64,000 nt of DNA from positions 1 through 64,000 of the forward strand of contig NZ_DAIEIF010000013.1 in assembly GCF_027352905.1 (NCBI RefSeq). The letters run 5' to 3'. The stretch is from Acidocella sp. (GTDB lineage: Bacteria > Pseudomonadota > Alphaproteobacteria > Acetobacterales > Acetobacteraceae). This document shows, piece by piece, positions 34,111-43,985 of this stretch (position 1 is its first letter; each line of letters opens with the position of its first letter). The notes beneath the pieces are model-generated. The model did not search any database and was not told the DNA's origin. It saw only the letters and a list, made by a program, of their open reading frames with translations. Position numbers and translations under genes: made by a program.

Positions 34111-34367
34111 TCTTCCGCCCCCTTTAGCAATTATCTTGAGGCCGTAGGCTGTTTTCTACCTTAGACCATGAAAAAATCGGTAATTCTGCCTCAAACTTTT
34201 ATCAATGCCGTTTTTATTTGTGAGCCAAAAAAACCTGAGCGTGTTTTTGTGACAACATATGAGAAAAAATGTCACAGACCTGGGCTCGCGATATGAGAAA
34301 ATTTCTCTCATCGCGAGTGTTTTAAAATTATCAATCCCTGGCCTGGGGTGCGGAAAGGAGTTTCAGT
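34111..34367. other. AT-rich intergenic region with two inverted repeats
   Basis: This 257-base gap is much richer in A and T than its surroundings. It must contain the promoter of the leftward outer-membrane protein gene. It also holds GTGACA (34249-34254) facing TGTCAC (34270-34275), centres about two helical turns apart, and a long hairpin listed separately. Confidence 0.45.
34285..34317. repeat. long imperfect hairpin downstream of the oxidoreductase gene
   Basis: CTCGCGATATGAGA pairs with TCTCATCGCGAG apart from a two-base bulge. It starts 50 bases after the stop of the leftward oxidoreductase. No U-tract follows in the leftward direction, so it may protect the 3' end or bind a protein instead of acting as an intrinsic terminator. 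Confidence 0.5.
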
Positions 34368-37300
34368 TCAGCGAGCGTTTTCCATCATCGGATCGGACTG
34401 AGCCTCTGCCGGCCCGGTCGGGGCTTCGTTCTCTGGACGCCGCCAAGCCTCGAGCAAAGAGGTGAATCGTGGCGCGAAACGCGCCATCGCCGCCTCGCGC
34501 ACATGTCCAAACCCGCGCACATCCGCCGGCGCCGAAGCAATGGCGACCGCTTGCGGCAAACGCTTTAGGGATAAGCCGTTCACGATTTCAGTCAGCGCGG
34601 ATTCGTAACGCGCCAGCAAATCCCGTTCGCGCCGCCGCTCTTGCGTTTTTCCGAATATATCGAGCGGTGTGCCGCGCAACGGCTTCAACCGTGCCAACAA
34701 GGGAAAAATGCCGTTGAGCATCCACCCGCCATAGGCGATTTTGCGCGGCTTGCCGCGCGCATCCTTGGGTGCCAGAAGGGGCGGTGAGAGCCATACCTTG
34801 GCGGGCTTGCCCCGCATCGTCTCGGGAACCGCCGCCGCGAAGCGGCCATCCGTATAGAGGCGGGCGACCTCATATTCGTCCTTGATGGCCATCAGCCGGA
34901 AAAGCTGCTGGGCGGCTGCCCGGGTTAGCGCTTCACCCGCGCCCAGCCTGCCCTCGGCGGCGCGCACGCGGTCAATCATGTCGCGGTAACGCTTGGCATA
35001 GGCCGGGTTTTGATAGGCGGTGAGTTCCGCCTCGCGCCGGGCGATCAATTCTTCCAACCCTTCTGTCTCAGGCGTTACTGGCCTCGGCACGTCCTGCTTG
35101 AGGGCTGAGGGGTCATGGGCGTAAAGACGGCCGAGCGCGAAAGCTTGCAGATTGGCCTCCTTGGCGACGCCGTTGAGGGCAATGGCATGAGCGATGGCCG
35201 CAGCGGAAACCGGGATCCGGCCCTTTTGCCAGGCAAAGCCCAGCATGACCATATTGGCGAACACCGTATCGCCCAGCTCTTTCGCCGCGAGGCTGCCGGC
35301 AGGGCAAATCTCGACGCTGGCGCAGGCGGCCGCGAGATGCTCTTCCAAAGGCTGGACGTCGAATTTCGCGTCACGGTCGGTGATGAAATCGGCCGTGGGG
35401 GCGACATCCTGATTGGCGATGACCGCCGTACGGGATTTGGAATAGAGCGTCAGCGCGTCGGGGCTATCCGCGACGAGCGCATCGCAGGCCAGCACGAGAT
35501 CCGCGCTGGCGGCGGGAACACGCCCGCTGACGGTCTGATCTCTATCCGGACCCAGCCGCACATGGCTGAACACCGCGCCGTTTTTCTGGGCGAGCCCGGT
35601 CATATCGACGATACCCGCGTTCAGCCCATCCACATGCGCCGCCATGCCGAGAATCGAGGCGATGGTGGTAACGCCCGTGCCGCCAATGCCGGTGAAGATG
35701 ATGTTGCGCACTGCTTCCAGCGGGGCGATCTCAGGTTCCGGCACCGCTTGCGGCGCCGCCTTGTTCAATGTCTTGGGCTTTGGCGCCTCCGCCGCCTCAT
35801 AGGTGACAAAAGACGGGCAGAAGCCATTGAGGCAGGAATAATCCTGGTTGCAGGTTGACTGATCGATCTGGCGCTTGCGCCCGAACTCGGTTTCCAGCGG
35901 CGCGACGGAGACGCAATGCGAGGCTTCCGAACAATCACCGCAACCCTCGCACACCAGCGAATTGATGAATACCCGGCGGGGCGCGGCGGGCATTTTGCCC
36001 CGCTTGCGGCGGCGGCGTTTTTCGGTGGCGCAGACCTGGTCATAGACCAGAGCGGTCACCCCCTTGGTGGCGCGCAATTCCTCTTGCACGGCGGGCAAAT
36101 CCTCGCGCGGGCGCAGGGTGACGCCGGGGGCAAGCCCCGTCACGCCGCGGTACCGGCTGAGATCATCCGCGACCACGATAATCCGCGTCACACCTTCATC
36201 TGCCAGCTGGCGGGTGATCTGCGGCACGGAAAATCCGTTTTCCGGATGCTGGCCGCCAGTCATGGCAACCGCGTCGTTATACAGCAGCTTGTAGGTAATA
36301 TTGAGCCGCATCGCCACGGCGGCGCGAATGGCGAGCAGGCCGGAATGGTTATAGGTGCCATCGCCCAGATTCGCGAAAATATGGGGCATGTCGGTAAAGG
36401 GGGCGACTCCGGCCCAGCTCATGCCCTCTCCGCCCATATGGCTAGCCAGGCAGGTATGGGGATCGGCGAAACTCGCCATATAGTGGCAACCAATCCCGGC
36501 CAGGGCGTAAGAGCCTTCCGGTAGGCGGGTGGATTGATTGTGAGGACAACCGGAGCAGAAAAAGGGCTTGCGGCTCACCAGGGTTGAAAGCTCGGAGGCC
36601 GCCTCGGTGGCGGCCGTCACACGGCCGAGATAGGCATGTACCCGTGTCATATGCTCGCCCGGCGGTAAAAGCGAGGCGATGGCCCGCGCCACCTCCGCCA
36701 CCGAGAGCGCCCCTAATTTGGAAAGAAGGGGCTCGCCATTTAGCCCGGTCTTGCCGAGAAGTCGCGGGCGGCGCTGCTCGGGCAAGTCGAACAAGGCGGC
36801 GCGGGTCTGGTCCTCCAGCAGCGGGCGCTTATTCTCGACGATCAGCAGGGTTTCCAGCCCAGTGGCAAAACTCCGCATGCCTTCCGTCTCAAGCGGCCAG
36901 GGCATCGCCACTTTATAAAGCGAAATGCCCAGCCGGGCCGCCTCCGCCGGGGTGAGGCCGAGCGCGCTCAGCGCCTCTTGCAACACCGTCCAGGCCTGAC
37001 CATGCGCGGCGATGCCTAGGCGGGGCTGTGGCGCGGCGAGCGTCACCCGGTCCAGGCGGTTGGCCCGGGCGAAGGCCAGCGCGGCGGGAAGGCGGAACTG
37101 CCGCAGCCGCATCTCCTTATCCATCGGCTGGTCATATAAGCGAATGCCAAGCCCGCCCGGCGGCATCGCCAGCCCCTCGGGCAGGGTTACCGCGCCGCGA
37201 TGCGGCCCCACCTCGATCGTGGCGCCTGAATCCATGTTATCCGCCACCGCGATCAAGCCAACCCATAGGCCGCTGAAGCGCGATAAGGCATAGCCGGTCA

Positions 37301-37850
37301 GGCCATAATCTACCACATCCTGCACATCGGCGGGAGCCAGGATAGGCATTTCCAAGTCCATGAGGGCGTATTCGGATTGCGAGGGCAGGGTCGAGGATTT
37401 GCAGGCATGGTCATCCCCCGCCACCGCCAGAACACCGCCCTTCGGCCAGGTTCCGGCGAAATTCGCGTGCCGGAACGCATCGCCCGTGCGGTCCACGCCG
37501 GGCGCCTTGCCGTACCACATGCCAAATACGCCATCATAACGCGCGCCGGGCAAAAGATTAACCTGCTGGGTACCCCAGACCGCCGTGGCGCCAAGATCCT
37601 CGTTGATCGCCTCCCGGAATATGATCTCTCTTGCCTCAAGGAAATTCCGGGCGGCATGCGCCTGCTGGTCCAGCCCGCCCAACGGCGAACCACGATAGCC
37701 CGAGACGAAACCCGCAGTTTTCAGCCCGGCCGCCGCATCGCGGCGGGACTGGTCCAGCAACACCCGCAACAGGGCCTGAATGCCAGTGATGAAAACCCTG
37801 CCTTCCTGAAGCGCGTATTTATCGTCGATCCTGACCTGATCCAGCGGCAT
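34368..37850 (-). CDS. indolepyruvate:ferredoxin oxidoreductase family protein, fused subunits
   Basis: This 1160-residue thiamine-diphosphate enzyme oxidatively decarboxylates aryl- or branched 2-oxoacids, giving an acyl-CoA and reduced ferredoxin. The N-terminal half is IorA-like: GYRGSPLGGLDQQ near residue 50, and a TPP-binding GDGTYNHSG with NDAVAMTGGQ. The middle has a cysteine-rich iron-sulfur region (CEGCGDCSEASHC, then STCNQDYSCLNGFCP). The C-terminal third is the gamma/IorB domain, beginning IFTGIGGTGVTTIASILG. In archaea these are separate subunits; the single long chain is typical of proteobacteria. A divergent Lrp-type regulator suggests control by an amino acid, consistent with breakdown of transaminated Phe, Tyr, Trp or branched amino acids. 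Confidence 0.92.
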   Translation of the reverse strand: MPLDQVRIDDKYALQEGRVFITGIQALLRVLLDQSRRDAAAGLKTAGFVSGYRGSPLGGLDQQAHAARNFLEAREIIFREAINEDLGATAVWGTQQVNLLPGARYDGVFGMWYGKAPGVDRTGDAFRHANFAGTWPKGGVLAVAGDDHACKSSTLPSQSEYALMDLEMPILAPADVQDVVDYGLTGYALSRFSGLWVGLIAVADNMDSGATIEVGPHRGAVTLPEGLAMPPGGLGIRLYDQPMDKEMRLRQFRLPAALAFARANRLDRVTLAAPQPRLGIAAHGQAWTVLQEALSALGLTPAEAARLGISLYKVAMPWPLETEGMRSFATGLETLLIVENKRPLLEDQTRAALFDLPEQRRPRLLGKTGLNGEPLLSKLGALSVAEVARAIASLLPPGEHMTRVHAYLGRVTAATEAASELSTLVSRKPFFCSGCPHNQSTRLPEGSYALAGIGCHYMASFADPHTCLASHMGGEGMSWAGVAPFTDMPHIFANLGDGTYNHSGLLAIRAAVAMRLNITYKLLYNDAVAMTGGQHPENGFSVPQITRQLADEGVTRIIVVADDLSRYRGVTGLAPGVTLRPREDLPAVQEELRATKGVTALVYDQVCATEKRRRRKRGKMPAAPRRVFINSLVCEGCGDCSEASHCVSVAPLETEFGRKRQIDQSTCNQDYSCLNGFCPSFVTYEAAEAPKPKTLNKAAPQAVPEPEIAPLEAVRNIIFTGIGGTGVTTIASILGMAAHVDGLNAGIVDMTGLAQKNGAVFSHVRLGPDRDQTVSGRVPAASADLVLACDALVADSPDALTLYSKSRTAVIANQDVAPTADFITDRDAKFDVQPLEEHLAAACASVEICPAGSLAAKELGDTVFANMVMLGFAWQKGRIPVSAAAIAHAIALNGVAKEANLQAFALGRLYAHDPSALKQDVPRPVTPETEGLEELIARREAELTAYQNPAYAKRYRDMIDRVRAAEGRLGAGEALTRAAAQQLFRLMAIKDEYEVARLYTDGRFAAAVPETMRGKPAKVWLSPPLLAPKDARGKPRKIAYGGWMLNGIFPLLARLKPLRGTPLDIFGKTQERRRERDLLARYESALTEIVNGLSLKRLPQAVAIASAPADVRGFGHVREAAMARFAPRFTSLLEAWRRPENEAPTGPAEAQSDPMMENAR

Positions 37851-37980
37851 TTTTCAGTTTCCCCAATCACTTTGATTTAACAGACTGCGCCGGTTCGGCG
37901 GGAATTGCTTGCCGAATTCGCTTGAAAAACCATAATTACTAGCATAATCATGCCTCTAAATTGGATTTTTTCAGAAAAAT

Positions 37981-38460
37981 ATGCCCGAAGTTCTCGATTC
38001 CTTGAACCTTAAAATTCTTAATCTTATCCAGAATGACGCGACCCTTTCCGTCGCGGATATCGCCGCGCGGGTAGGACTCAGCCCAAGCCCTTGCTGGCGG
38101 CGGGTGAAGCGTCTCGAGGAGGAGGGGGTTATCCAGAGGCGGGTTACCTTGCTGGATTGTGAAAAGCTCGGGCTGGGTTTCGAGGTTTATTGTACCGTTA
38201 AGCTTTCCCTGCCATCCCGCGAGAATTTAGAAACCTTCGAAAAAAACGTCATGAACCTGCCAGAGGTACTGCAATGCGCCACGGTCACGGGCGCAGCCGA
38301 TTATGAGTTGCGTATCGTCACGCGCGACATGCATAGTTTCGACCTTTTCCTGCGCGAGAAGCTTCTAGCGCAGGGACTCGTCTCCAATATCGAAAGCCGG
38401 ATCGTCACGCGTATGGTGAAAAACGTCACGACCGCTCCGCTCAATCTCGTCAAATCATAG
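37981..38460 (+). CDS. Lrp/AsnC family transcriptional regulator
   Basis: This 159-residue regulator has an N-terminal helix-turn-helix (LSVADIAARVGLSPSPCWRR, about 23-42) and a C-terminal ligand-binding domain of the RAM type (VTGAADYELRIVTRDMHSFDLF). Such proteins sense amino acids. It diverges from the indolepyruvate oxidoreductase gene across a 130-base AT-rich gap, where a TTCGGC/GCCGAA inverted repeat lies near 37890-37920, and most likely controls that gene and itself. Its stop is two bases from the end of the convergent chemotaxis operon. Confidence 0.9.
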   Translation: MPEVLDSLNLKILNLIQNDATLSVADIAARVGLSPSPCWRRVKRLEEEGVIQRRVTLLDCEKLGLGFEVYCTVKLSLPSRENLETFEKNVMNLPEVLQCATVTGAADYELRIVTRDMHSFDLFLREKLLAQGLVSNIESRIVTRMVKNVTTAPLNLVKS

Positions 38461-38462
38461 AT

Positions 38463-38840
38463 TCAGAATAACTCCAGCTCGCCCGAGCGGCGATCTTCAC
38501 ATTCCGGCGGGGGCGCGCCCCTCAAACGATATTGTAATTCCGCGAGGGGGATGGAGGCCAGGGCTGGCCCGTGTTCGACCTCCAAGCCCGCCGGTACCAA
38601 CCGGCTGATCTGAAGTATGTAATCCCCTAGCGCCGTCAGGCATTGGGATAAAAGGTCAAGCGATTGAACATCCCGGTGGCATTGCGGGTCGAGGGCCAGC
38701 CGGGTCAGCGCGGGGCTGAGGCTTGCCTGGAACCGATCCGCGAAGCGGCCCATCTCACGCAGTTCATCGCCGATCAGATCAAGAACGGCGCGGAGGGAGA
38801 CTGTTTCCCCGGCCTCAGCCGGTAATGAGTTCTGCTCCAT
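38463..38840 (-). CDS. unknown small protein at the end of the chemotaxis operon
   Basis: I do not recognise this 125-residue protein. It is mostly helical by composition, soluble, with no signal peptide; residues 15-90 look like a helical bundle. It starts directly at the CheD stop, so it belongs to the operon. Its C-terminus is GELELF; CheD, encoded just before, ends GQVELF. In Caulobacter the gene after cheD is cheU, whose role is unclear, so a positional equivalent is possible, but I see no sequence basis to claim homology. The shared ELF-type ending may be a docking tag. Confidence 0.7.
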   Translation of the reverse strand: MEQNSLPAEAGETVSLRAVLDLIGDELREMGRFADRFQASLSPALTRLALDPQCHRDVQSLDLLSQCLTALGDYILQISRLVPAGLEVEHGPALASIPLAELQYRLRGAPPPECEDRRSGELELF

Positions 38841-39407
38841 TCAAAACAGTTCCACCTGGCCCGCTCCTGGTAGGGTTGCGGGCGGCTGCGCCGCTTCCTC
38901 ACGCAGAAGATGAGCGGCCTCCGCGGTAAGAAAAGCCTGACGCGCCCGGCCGGTGACGGGCCAGAATTGCACCCGCCGCCCCTGGCTGCCGCGCAGACTG
39001 CCACCGACCAGTTCGATTCCCTCCCCGCTCAGGAAGTCTTCGGCAAAGCTCGCGTTGAGCGCGCCGATATCAGTGAGACCTTTCACCACAGCCGCGCCAC
39101 CGAACAGCTTGGCCTTGAGGCGGGCTTTCCGCCCGCCATGGCGTAGAAGATCGTTGATTAGAAGTTCCATAAGATTCACCCCGTAACGCCGGGCGTCGCC
39201 ACCCGCATGGCCGCCCGCCCTCCCCGATCCAGGTAGAAGGAAATGATTCATCCCGCCCACTCCCGCCACCGGGTCCCACAAGCAGGCCGCGATACAGGAG
39301 CCGAGCAAAGTGGTAAGCACCGTATCCGGCTCACTCACCACGCAATGCTCACCTTGGGCGACGTGAATTCGCCGCTCCACCGCAAAGTTGATTTTCGTCG
39401 TGATCAT
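38841..39407 (-). CDS. cheD: chemoreceptor glutamine deamidase CheD
   Basis: This 188-residue enzyme deamidates glutamines on chemoreceptors and in some species interacts with CheC or CheX. The catalytic Cys38 in LGSCIAAC and His55 in GGMNHFLLP are 17 residues apart, as in characterised Che[12 protein letters not shown] is the third family block. About 40 residues follow the core and end in GQVELF. The start overlaps the cheB stop by four bases. Confidence 0.93.
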   Translation of the reverse strand: MITTKINFAVERRIHVAQGEHCVVSEPDTVLTTLLGSCIAACLWDPVAGVGGMNHFLLPGSGRAGGHAGGDARRYGVNLMELLINDLLRHGGRKARLKAKLFGGAAVVKGLTDIGALNASFAEDFLSGEGIELVGGSLRGSQGRRVQFWPVTGRARQAFLTAEAAHLLREEAAQPPATLPGAGQVELF

Positions 39408-40435
39408 GACGCTGCTCTCTGCCGCTGCCAGGTAAGCGCCAGGATATGCCCGGCGATTTTTTCCAGCGGTAATTGCCGTTCCACCGCCCCCATCTCGAAG
39501 GCCGCGCGCGGCATGCCATACACCACGCTGCTGGCCGCATCCTGGCCAATGGTCTGCGCCCCCGCCCGGCGTAAGGCGAGCAGCCCTTCCGCCCCATCAT
39601 TGCCGAGTCCGGTGAGGATCACCCCGACCGCGCGCCCGCCGACATGGCGGCAGACAGAGAGGAACATCATATCCACCGAAGGGCGATGGCCATTGACTTT
39701 TTCGCCATGGCTGAGACGTATTTCCAAAGCCCGCCGTCCGGCTAGTTCGAGATGCATGCCTCCCGGCGCGATATAGACATGCCCCGGTTCCACGAGCTGG
39801 CCGGTTTGCGCCTCACATACGGCCGGCCGACATAATTTATCCAGCCGCGCGGCAAAGCTGCGCGTGAACGCTGCGGGCATATGCTGGCTGATAAGGGTCG
39901 GGGGGCAGTTCTGAGGAAAATGGGAGAGAATCTCGATGAGGGCCTCCACCCCGCCGGTGGAGGAGCCGATGGCCACCACCCGCCCATCCGGCACATAATC
40001 GGCGGGGGCGCCGCCCGCCACGGGTGGGCGCGGCGGCCGGGTGCGCCGGGCGGATTGCGCGGCCGCTTTCACTTTTTCCGCGAGGCTGGAGAACCCCTCC
40101 GGGGCCAGCACCGAAGGTTTGGCCACGCAGTCAAAAGCGCCGATTTCCAATGCCCGCAAGCTGGTCTCCGCCCCCGCCTGGGTGAGGCTGGAGACCATGA
40201 TCACCGGCGTGGGACGCAGCCGCATGATCTTCTCGAGAAAGGACAGACCGTTCATGTTCGGCATCTCAATGTCCAGCGTGATGACATCCGGATGCAGCAT
40301 TTTGATCAGCTGGCGCGCCTCGAACGGGTCCGCCGCCTGACCCACCACTTCGATTTCCGGATCCGCCCGCAGCGTTGCGGAGATGATCGCCCGCATGGTC
40401 GCGGAATCATCCACGATCACCACCCGGGCGGTCAT
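39404..40435 (-). CDS. cheB: chemotaxis protein-glutamate methylesterase CheB
   Basis: This 343-residue protein joins a receiver domain to a methylesterase domain and removes methyl groups from receptors when phosphorylated. The receiver has Asp9/Asp10 in IVDDSATM and phospho-acceptor Asp55 in TLDIEMPN. The esterase has Ser159 in [11 protein letters not shown], His185 in SQHMP and Asp in GLGNDGAEG. The Ala/Pro/Arg-rich linker runs from about 125 to 148. It overlaps cheR and cheD by four bases at each end. Confidence 0.95.
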   Translation of the reverse strand: MTARVVIVDDSATMRAIISATLRADPEIEVVGQAADPFEARQLIKMLHPDVITLDIEMPNMNGLSFLEKIMRLRPTPVIMVSSLTQAGAETSLRALEIGAFDCVAKPSVLAPEGFSSLAEKVKAAAQSARRTRPPRPPVAGGAPADYVPDGRVVAIGSSTGGVEALIEILSHFPQNCPPTLISQHMPAAFTRSFAARLDKLCRPAVCEAQTGQLVEPGHVYIAPGGMHLELAGRRALEIRLSHGEKVNGHRPSVDMMFLSVCRHVGGRAVGVILTGLGNDGAEGLLALRRAGAQTIGQDAASSVVYGMPRAAFEMGAVERQLPLEKIAGHILALTWQRQRAAS

Positions 40436-41319
40436 TGTGTCCTCACTTGGTTGAAGCGCCGGTAGATCGTCACGCCATCCGTTTCCACGAATCGTGCCGC
40501 GTCGCCCGTCACGCGTTCGGAATGGCCGATATATAGGGCGCCTCCCGGTGCCAGAAGCGGCATGAAGCGCGACCAGACTCGCTCCTGGGTGGAGGCGTCG
40601 AAATAAATGACGACGTTGCGGCAGAATATGGCTTGAAAAGTACCTTTCATCGGCCAGGCGCCGATGAGATTGAGTTGCCGGAAGGAAACCAGCCGGCGGA
40701 GTTCCTTGCCCGCCCGCCAGCCAGCGCCATTGGGCAGTTTTTCAAACCATGCCTGCCGCAACGCCGCCGGTACCGGCGCCAGCGCCGCCTCGTCATAGAT
40801 TCCGGCGGCGGCGGCCGCCAGGACGTTGGGGTCGATATCCGTTGCCAGGATTTTTACATCGTGGCGGGGCGCGTCGGACATGTCCCGCAATATTGTCAGA
40901 GCCATGGAATAAGGTTCGGGGCCAGAGGAACAAGCGGCGGACCATAGCCGTACCCTTCCACCGGCGCGGGCATGGAGGATGAGGTCTGGCAGCAGTTTCG
41001 CCCGCATATGTTCGAAATGATGCGGCTCGCGAAAAAACCGGGTGACGTTGGTGGTGAGGGCTGCCACCATCTCCCACCGCTCCGCCTCGCCTTCCGGCGC
41101 CGAGACGAGGGCGCAATATTCGCTAAACCCGGTCAAGCCGAGGGCGCGGATGCGCCTGGCCAGGCGCGCATAGACGAGATTGGCCTTGGCCTGGGTCAAG
41201 GAAATTCCGGCCTCCCGTTTCACGATACCGGCGATGGTATCAAGTTCACTAGGAGCGAGGGTAAACTCGGCCTGATCAGTCTGGCCGCCAGCCAGCACGG
41301 CGGGGAATGACGCCATCAA
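40432..41319 (-). CDS. cheR: chemotaxis protein methyltransferase CheR
   Basis: This 295-residue methyltransferase adds methyl groups from S-adenosylmethionine to receptor glutamates. The N-terminal helical domain (about 20-80) contains [19 protein letters not shown], and the catalytic domain has [28 protein letters not shown] (SAM binding), [12 protein letters not shown] and [11 protein letters not shown]. The receptor in the same operon ends DWDEF, a likely docking site for this protein. Confidence 0.95.
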   Translation of the reverse strand: MMASFPAVLAGGQTDQAEFTLAPSELDTIAGIVKREAGISLTQAKANLVYARLARRIRALGLTGFSEYCALVSAPEGEAERWEMVAALTTNVTRFFREPHHFEHMRAKLLPDLILHARAGGRVRLWSAACSSGPEPYSMALTILRDMSDAPRHDVKILATDIDPNVLAAAAAGIYDEAALAPVPAALRQAWFEKLPNGAGWRAGKELRRLVSFRQLNLIGAWPMKGTFQAIFCRNVVIYFDASTQERVWSRFMPLLAPGGALYIGHSERVTGDAARFVETDGVTIYRRFNQVRTQ

Positions 41320-41777
41320 GCGGGTTCCAGCTCGGCGGCGGGTAAGAGAGACTCGACTTCGATCAGGCTGACCATCCGCCCCTCGACCGCCAGCAATCCT
41401 TTGACGAAACTTTTTACCAGCGTAGAAGTGACGTCAGGCACTGGCTGGATGAGCGTATCGCTGACCGTAAGTATATCAGACACAGCGTCAACTAATATCC
41501 CGACCTGACGCTGCTCAAGCTGCACGACGATAATGACGTGCCGCGCCGTAGGCTCCGCGCCCGGCATGCCCAGCCGTATGCCGAGATCAATGATCGGCAG
41601 GACCGCCCCGCGTAGATTCATGACGCCCTTTACATAGGCTGGCACGCGCGGCAGGGCCGTTACCTCCGTCCAGCCCCGGATTTCACGCACGAGCATGACA
41701 TCGATACAGAATTCCTGCCGCCCTACCCTGAAAGCGATCAGTTCCTTTCCGTCCTGCTTCCCTTCGGATGAAGTCAT
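41316..41777 (-). CDS. cheW: chemotaxis coupling protein CheW
   Basis: This 153-residue adaptor links receptors to CheA. It has the two SH3-like halves with ELIAFRVGRQEFCIDVMLVREI, RVPAYVKGVMNLRGAVLPIIDL and VGILVDAVSDILTV. The start was put at ATG 41777, sharing one base with the cheA stop (TAATG), because upstream sequence in this frame is the out-of-frame cheA gene. Its 3' end overlaps cheR by four bases. Confidence 0.94.
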   Translation of the reverse strand: MTSSEGKQDGKELIAFRVGRQEFCIDVMLVREIRGWTEVTALPRVPAYVKGVMNLRGAVLPIIDLGIRLGMPGAEPTARHVIIVVQLEQRQVGILVDAVSDILTVSDTLIQPVPDVTSTLVKSFVKGLLAVEGRMVSLIEVESLLPAAELEPA

Positions 41778-43972
41778 TAGGCGGCCCTTTCCTGCAATTC
41801 CATGATTTTTGGGGCGGCGGTGCGGCTGGCGGAGGCCGCCCCGGCCACGCGAATCGCCGCATCCACATCTACGATCAGAGCCACTTGGCCATCTCCCATA
41901 ACCGTGGCGGCGGCGATGCCAGGCACCGCACGGTAATTGGCTTCCAGGCTTTTGATCACCACCTGGCGCTGGCCATGGATCGCATCCACCAGCAGCACGG
42001 TACGCCCGCCGCCCTCGCCTTCCACCAGCAGGGCGACGCAATCTTCCGGCGCGGCGGGGGATACGCCATAGCCGAGGCAAGAGGCGGTATCCACCATCGG
42101 CACGTAGCAGCCGCGCGAGGCGAGCAGGTTAGATTCGGCGTCCAGCGGAAATACGTCCTCGGCGCGCGGCTTCAATGTCTCGACGATGGCGCTGAGCGGG
42201 ATGATGAGCGTGTGACCATGGGTGGAGACGACCATGCCATCCATCACGGCGAGGGTAAGGGGCAAGGAGAGCGTGAAGGTCGAGCCCCGGCCAGGACGGG
42301 AGGCGATCGAAATCCGTCCGCCCAGCGCCTGCACTGACTGGCGAACGACGTCCATTCCCACCCCGCGGCCAGAGATATCGGAGACGGCGGCCGCGGTCGA
42401 AAACCCGGGTAAAAAGATAAGATTATCGGTCTCTTCGTCGCTGAGCTGGGCGGCTGGGTCGATGAGCCCCTTTTCCACCGCCTTCTGGCGAACCCGGGCG
42501 CGGTCTATTCCCGCGCCGTCATCCTCTACCTCCAATACGATACGGCCGGACCGGTGCAACGCCGTCAGCCGTACCGTTCCTTCCGGCGGCTTGCCCGCCG
42601 CCAAGCGCGCCTCTGGGCTTTCCAACCCATGGTCTATGGCGTTGCGGATCATGTGGGTGAGAGGATCGCTGATGCGCTCAATGACGGTTTTATCGACCTC
42701 CGTCGCTTCGCCCTCCGTGACCAGCCGCACCTGCTTACCGGTCATCGCCGCCACTTCCCTCACCAAGCGTGGCATGCGCTGAAAGACCGAGCGTACCGGC
42801 TGGGCGCGAATCGCCATCACGCTATCCTGGATTTCCCGTGTGAGGGTCTCCAGGCTTTCCAATGTCATGGCTAACTTGGAGGAATGGGCGAGCCCCGATT
42901 CGACAATGTTCTGGGTGAGCATCGCCTCGTTGATCACCAGCTCGCCCATCAGATCCACCATCCGGTCGACCCGGTCGAGTTCGACGCGGATGGTAACCCC
43001 AGCGCGCTCTGATTTGCCAGCGGCGGACAGAGGCGAGGGAGCTGGCGCGGCAGGTGGCGGTGGCGGTAAAGGTGGCGAAACATCCGGGATGGCTGAGGGA
43101 GGCCGCGCGGCGGGTCCATGCTGTTCAGGTTCCGTCTCCGCTTCGCGCTCCTCGCCCCCGTGGTCTGCCGCTTCCTCTGGCGGGCCGAAAAATTCGAATT
43201 TGAAACCATTATCGCCGGTGATCACCTCTCCCGGAGCGAATCCTTGCGATGAGGTGATGATTTCTAATTCACAATCCTCCTCAACAAACTCGAATATATC
43301 ACGAATCTCTTTCTCGGTACGGGCGGATTCGAGTTCGATCTCCCAAGAGAGATAGGCGCCTTCCGGATCAATATCCGGGAGATCCGGCAACCGGCTCGAA
43401 TCCAGAGTGACACGCGCCTGGCCGAGCTGGCGCAATTCCCGCAACAGCACAGCCGCCTCGTTCGCCTTGGCGTAAAGCTCGGCATGGGGAGTAAAACGAA
43501 TGTGCCAGATTTGCAGTAATGGTTTCCCCGGCTCGCTCGCTTCCGCCTCACCGCGCGGCGCGTGGGCGGGTTCATTTGTGTCCCCCGCGCCGCCAGCCCG
43601 GCTTAATTCCTGTGTCATTTCCGCGATCCGGGTTTCATCCGCGGGGAGGCCATCCCGCGCGGCGCGGACGAGATCGGCCAGCAGATCGGCGGCGCGCAAG
43701 AACACCGCCACGACCGGTGGTGACGCCGCCAGCATGCCGGAGCGGACCTTGTCGAGGGCGGTCTCAAAAACATGGGCAAAGCGCACCAGCGCATCCAGGG
43801 CGAAAATTCCCGCGCCACCCTTCATGGAATGGACGGCCCGGAACACGGCGTTGACCGTTTCCGCTTCGGCCGTACCGTCTTGCATGGCGAGAAGCCCGTT
43901 CTCCAGCTCCGCCAATTGCTCATCACATTCCTGAAAGAACGTAACGCGGATGGCGGCCATCGGGTCTTCCAT
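41777..43972 (-). CDS. cheA: chemotaxis histidine kinase CheA
   Basis: This 731-residue kinase has the phosphotransfer domain at the N-terminus (His48 in HSMKGGAG), a middle acidic and proline-rich region (about 280-350) containing an extra domain in place of a standard CheY-binding P2 (segment LLQIWHIRFTPHAELYAKANE), then dimerisation helices, an ATP-binding domain with HMIRNAIDHGLE, DDGAGIDRARV and GRGVGMDVVR, and a C-terminal CheW-like domain. ATG 43972 was chosen, 13 bases after the cheY stop; ATG 43960 is a possible alternative. The IWHI/ITP-style domain is also known from other alphaproteobacterial CheA proteins. Confidence 0.95.
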   Translation of the reverse strand: MEDPMAAIRVTFFQECDEQLAELENGLLAMQDGTAEAETVNAVFRAVHSMKGGAGIFALDALVRFAHVFETALDKVRSGMLAASPPVVAVFLRAADLLADLVRAARDGLPADETRIAEMTQELSRAGGAGDTNEPAHAPRGEAEASEPGKPLLQIWHIRFTPHAELYAKANEAAVLLRELRQLGQARVTLDSSRLPDLPDIDPEGAYLSWEIELESARTEKEIRDIFEFVEEDCELEIITSSQGFAPGEVITGDNGFKFEFFGPPEEAADHGGEEREAETEPEQHGPAARPPSAIPDVSPPLPPPPPAAPAPSPLSAAGKSERAGVTIRVELDRVDRMVDLMGELVINEAMLTQNIVESGLAHSSKLAMTLESLETLTREIQDSVMAIRAQPVRSVFQRMPRLVREVAAMTGKQVRLVTEGEATEVDKTVIERISDPLTHMIRNAIDHGLESPEARLAAGKPPEGTVRLTALHRSGRIVLEVEDDGAGIDRARVRQKAVEKGLIDPAAQLSDEETDNLIFLPGFSTAAAVSDISGRGVGMDVVRQSVQALGGRISIASRPGRGSTFTLSLPLTLAVMDGMVVSTHGHTLIIPLSAIVETLKPRAEDVFPLDAESNLLASRGCYVPMVDTASCLGYGVSPAAPEDCVALLVEGEGGGRTVLLVDAIHGQRQVVIKSLEANYRAVPGIAAATVMGDGQVALIVDVDAAIRVAGAASASRTAAPKIMELQERAA

Positions 43973-43985
43973 CTTGCCGCTCCGC

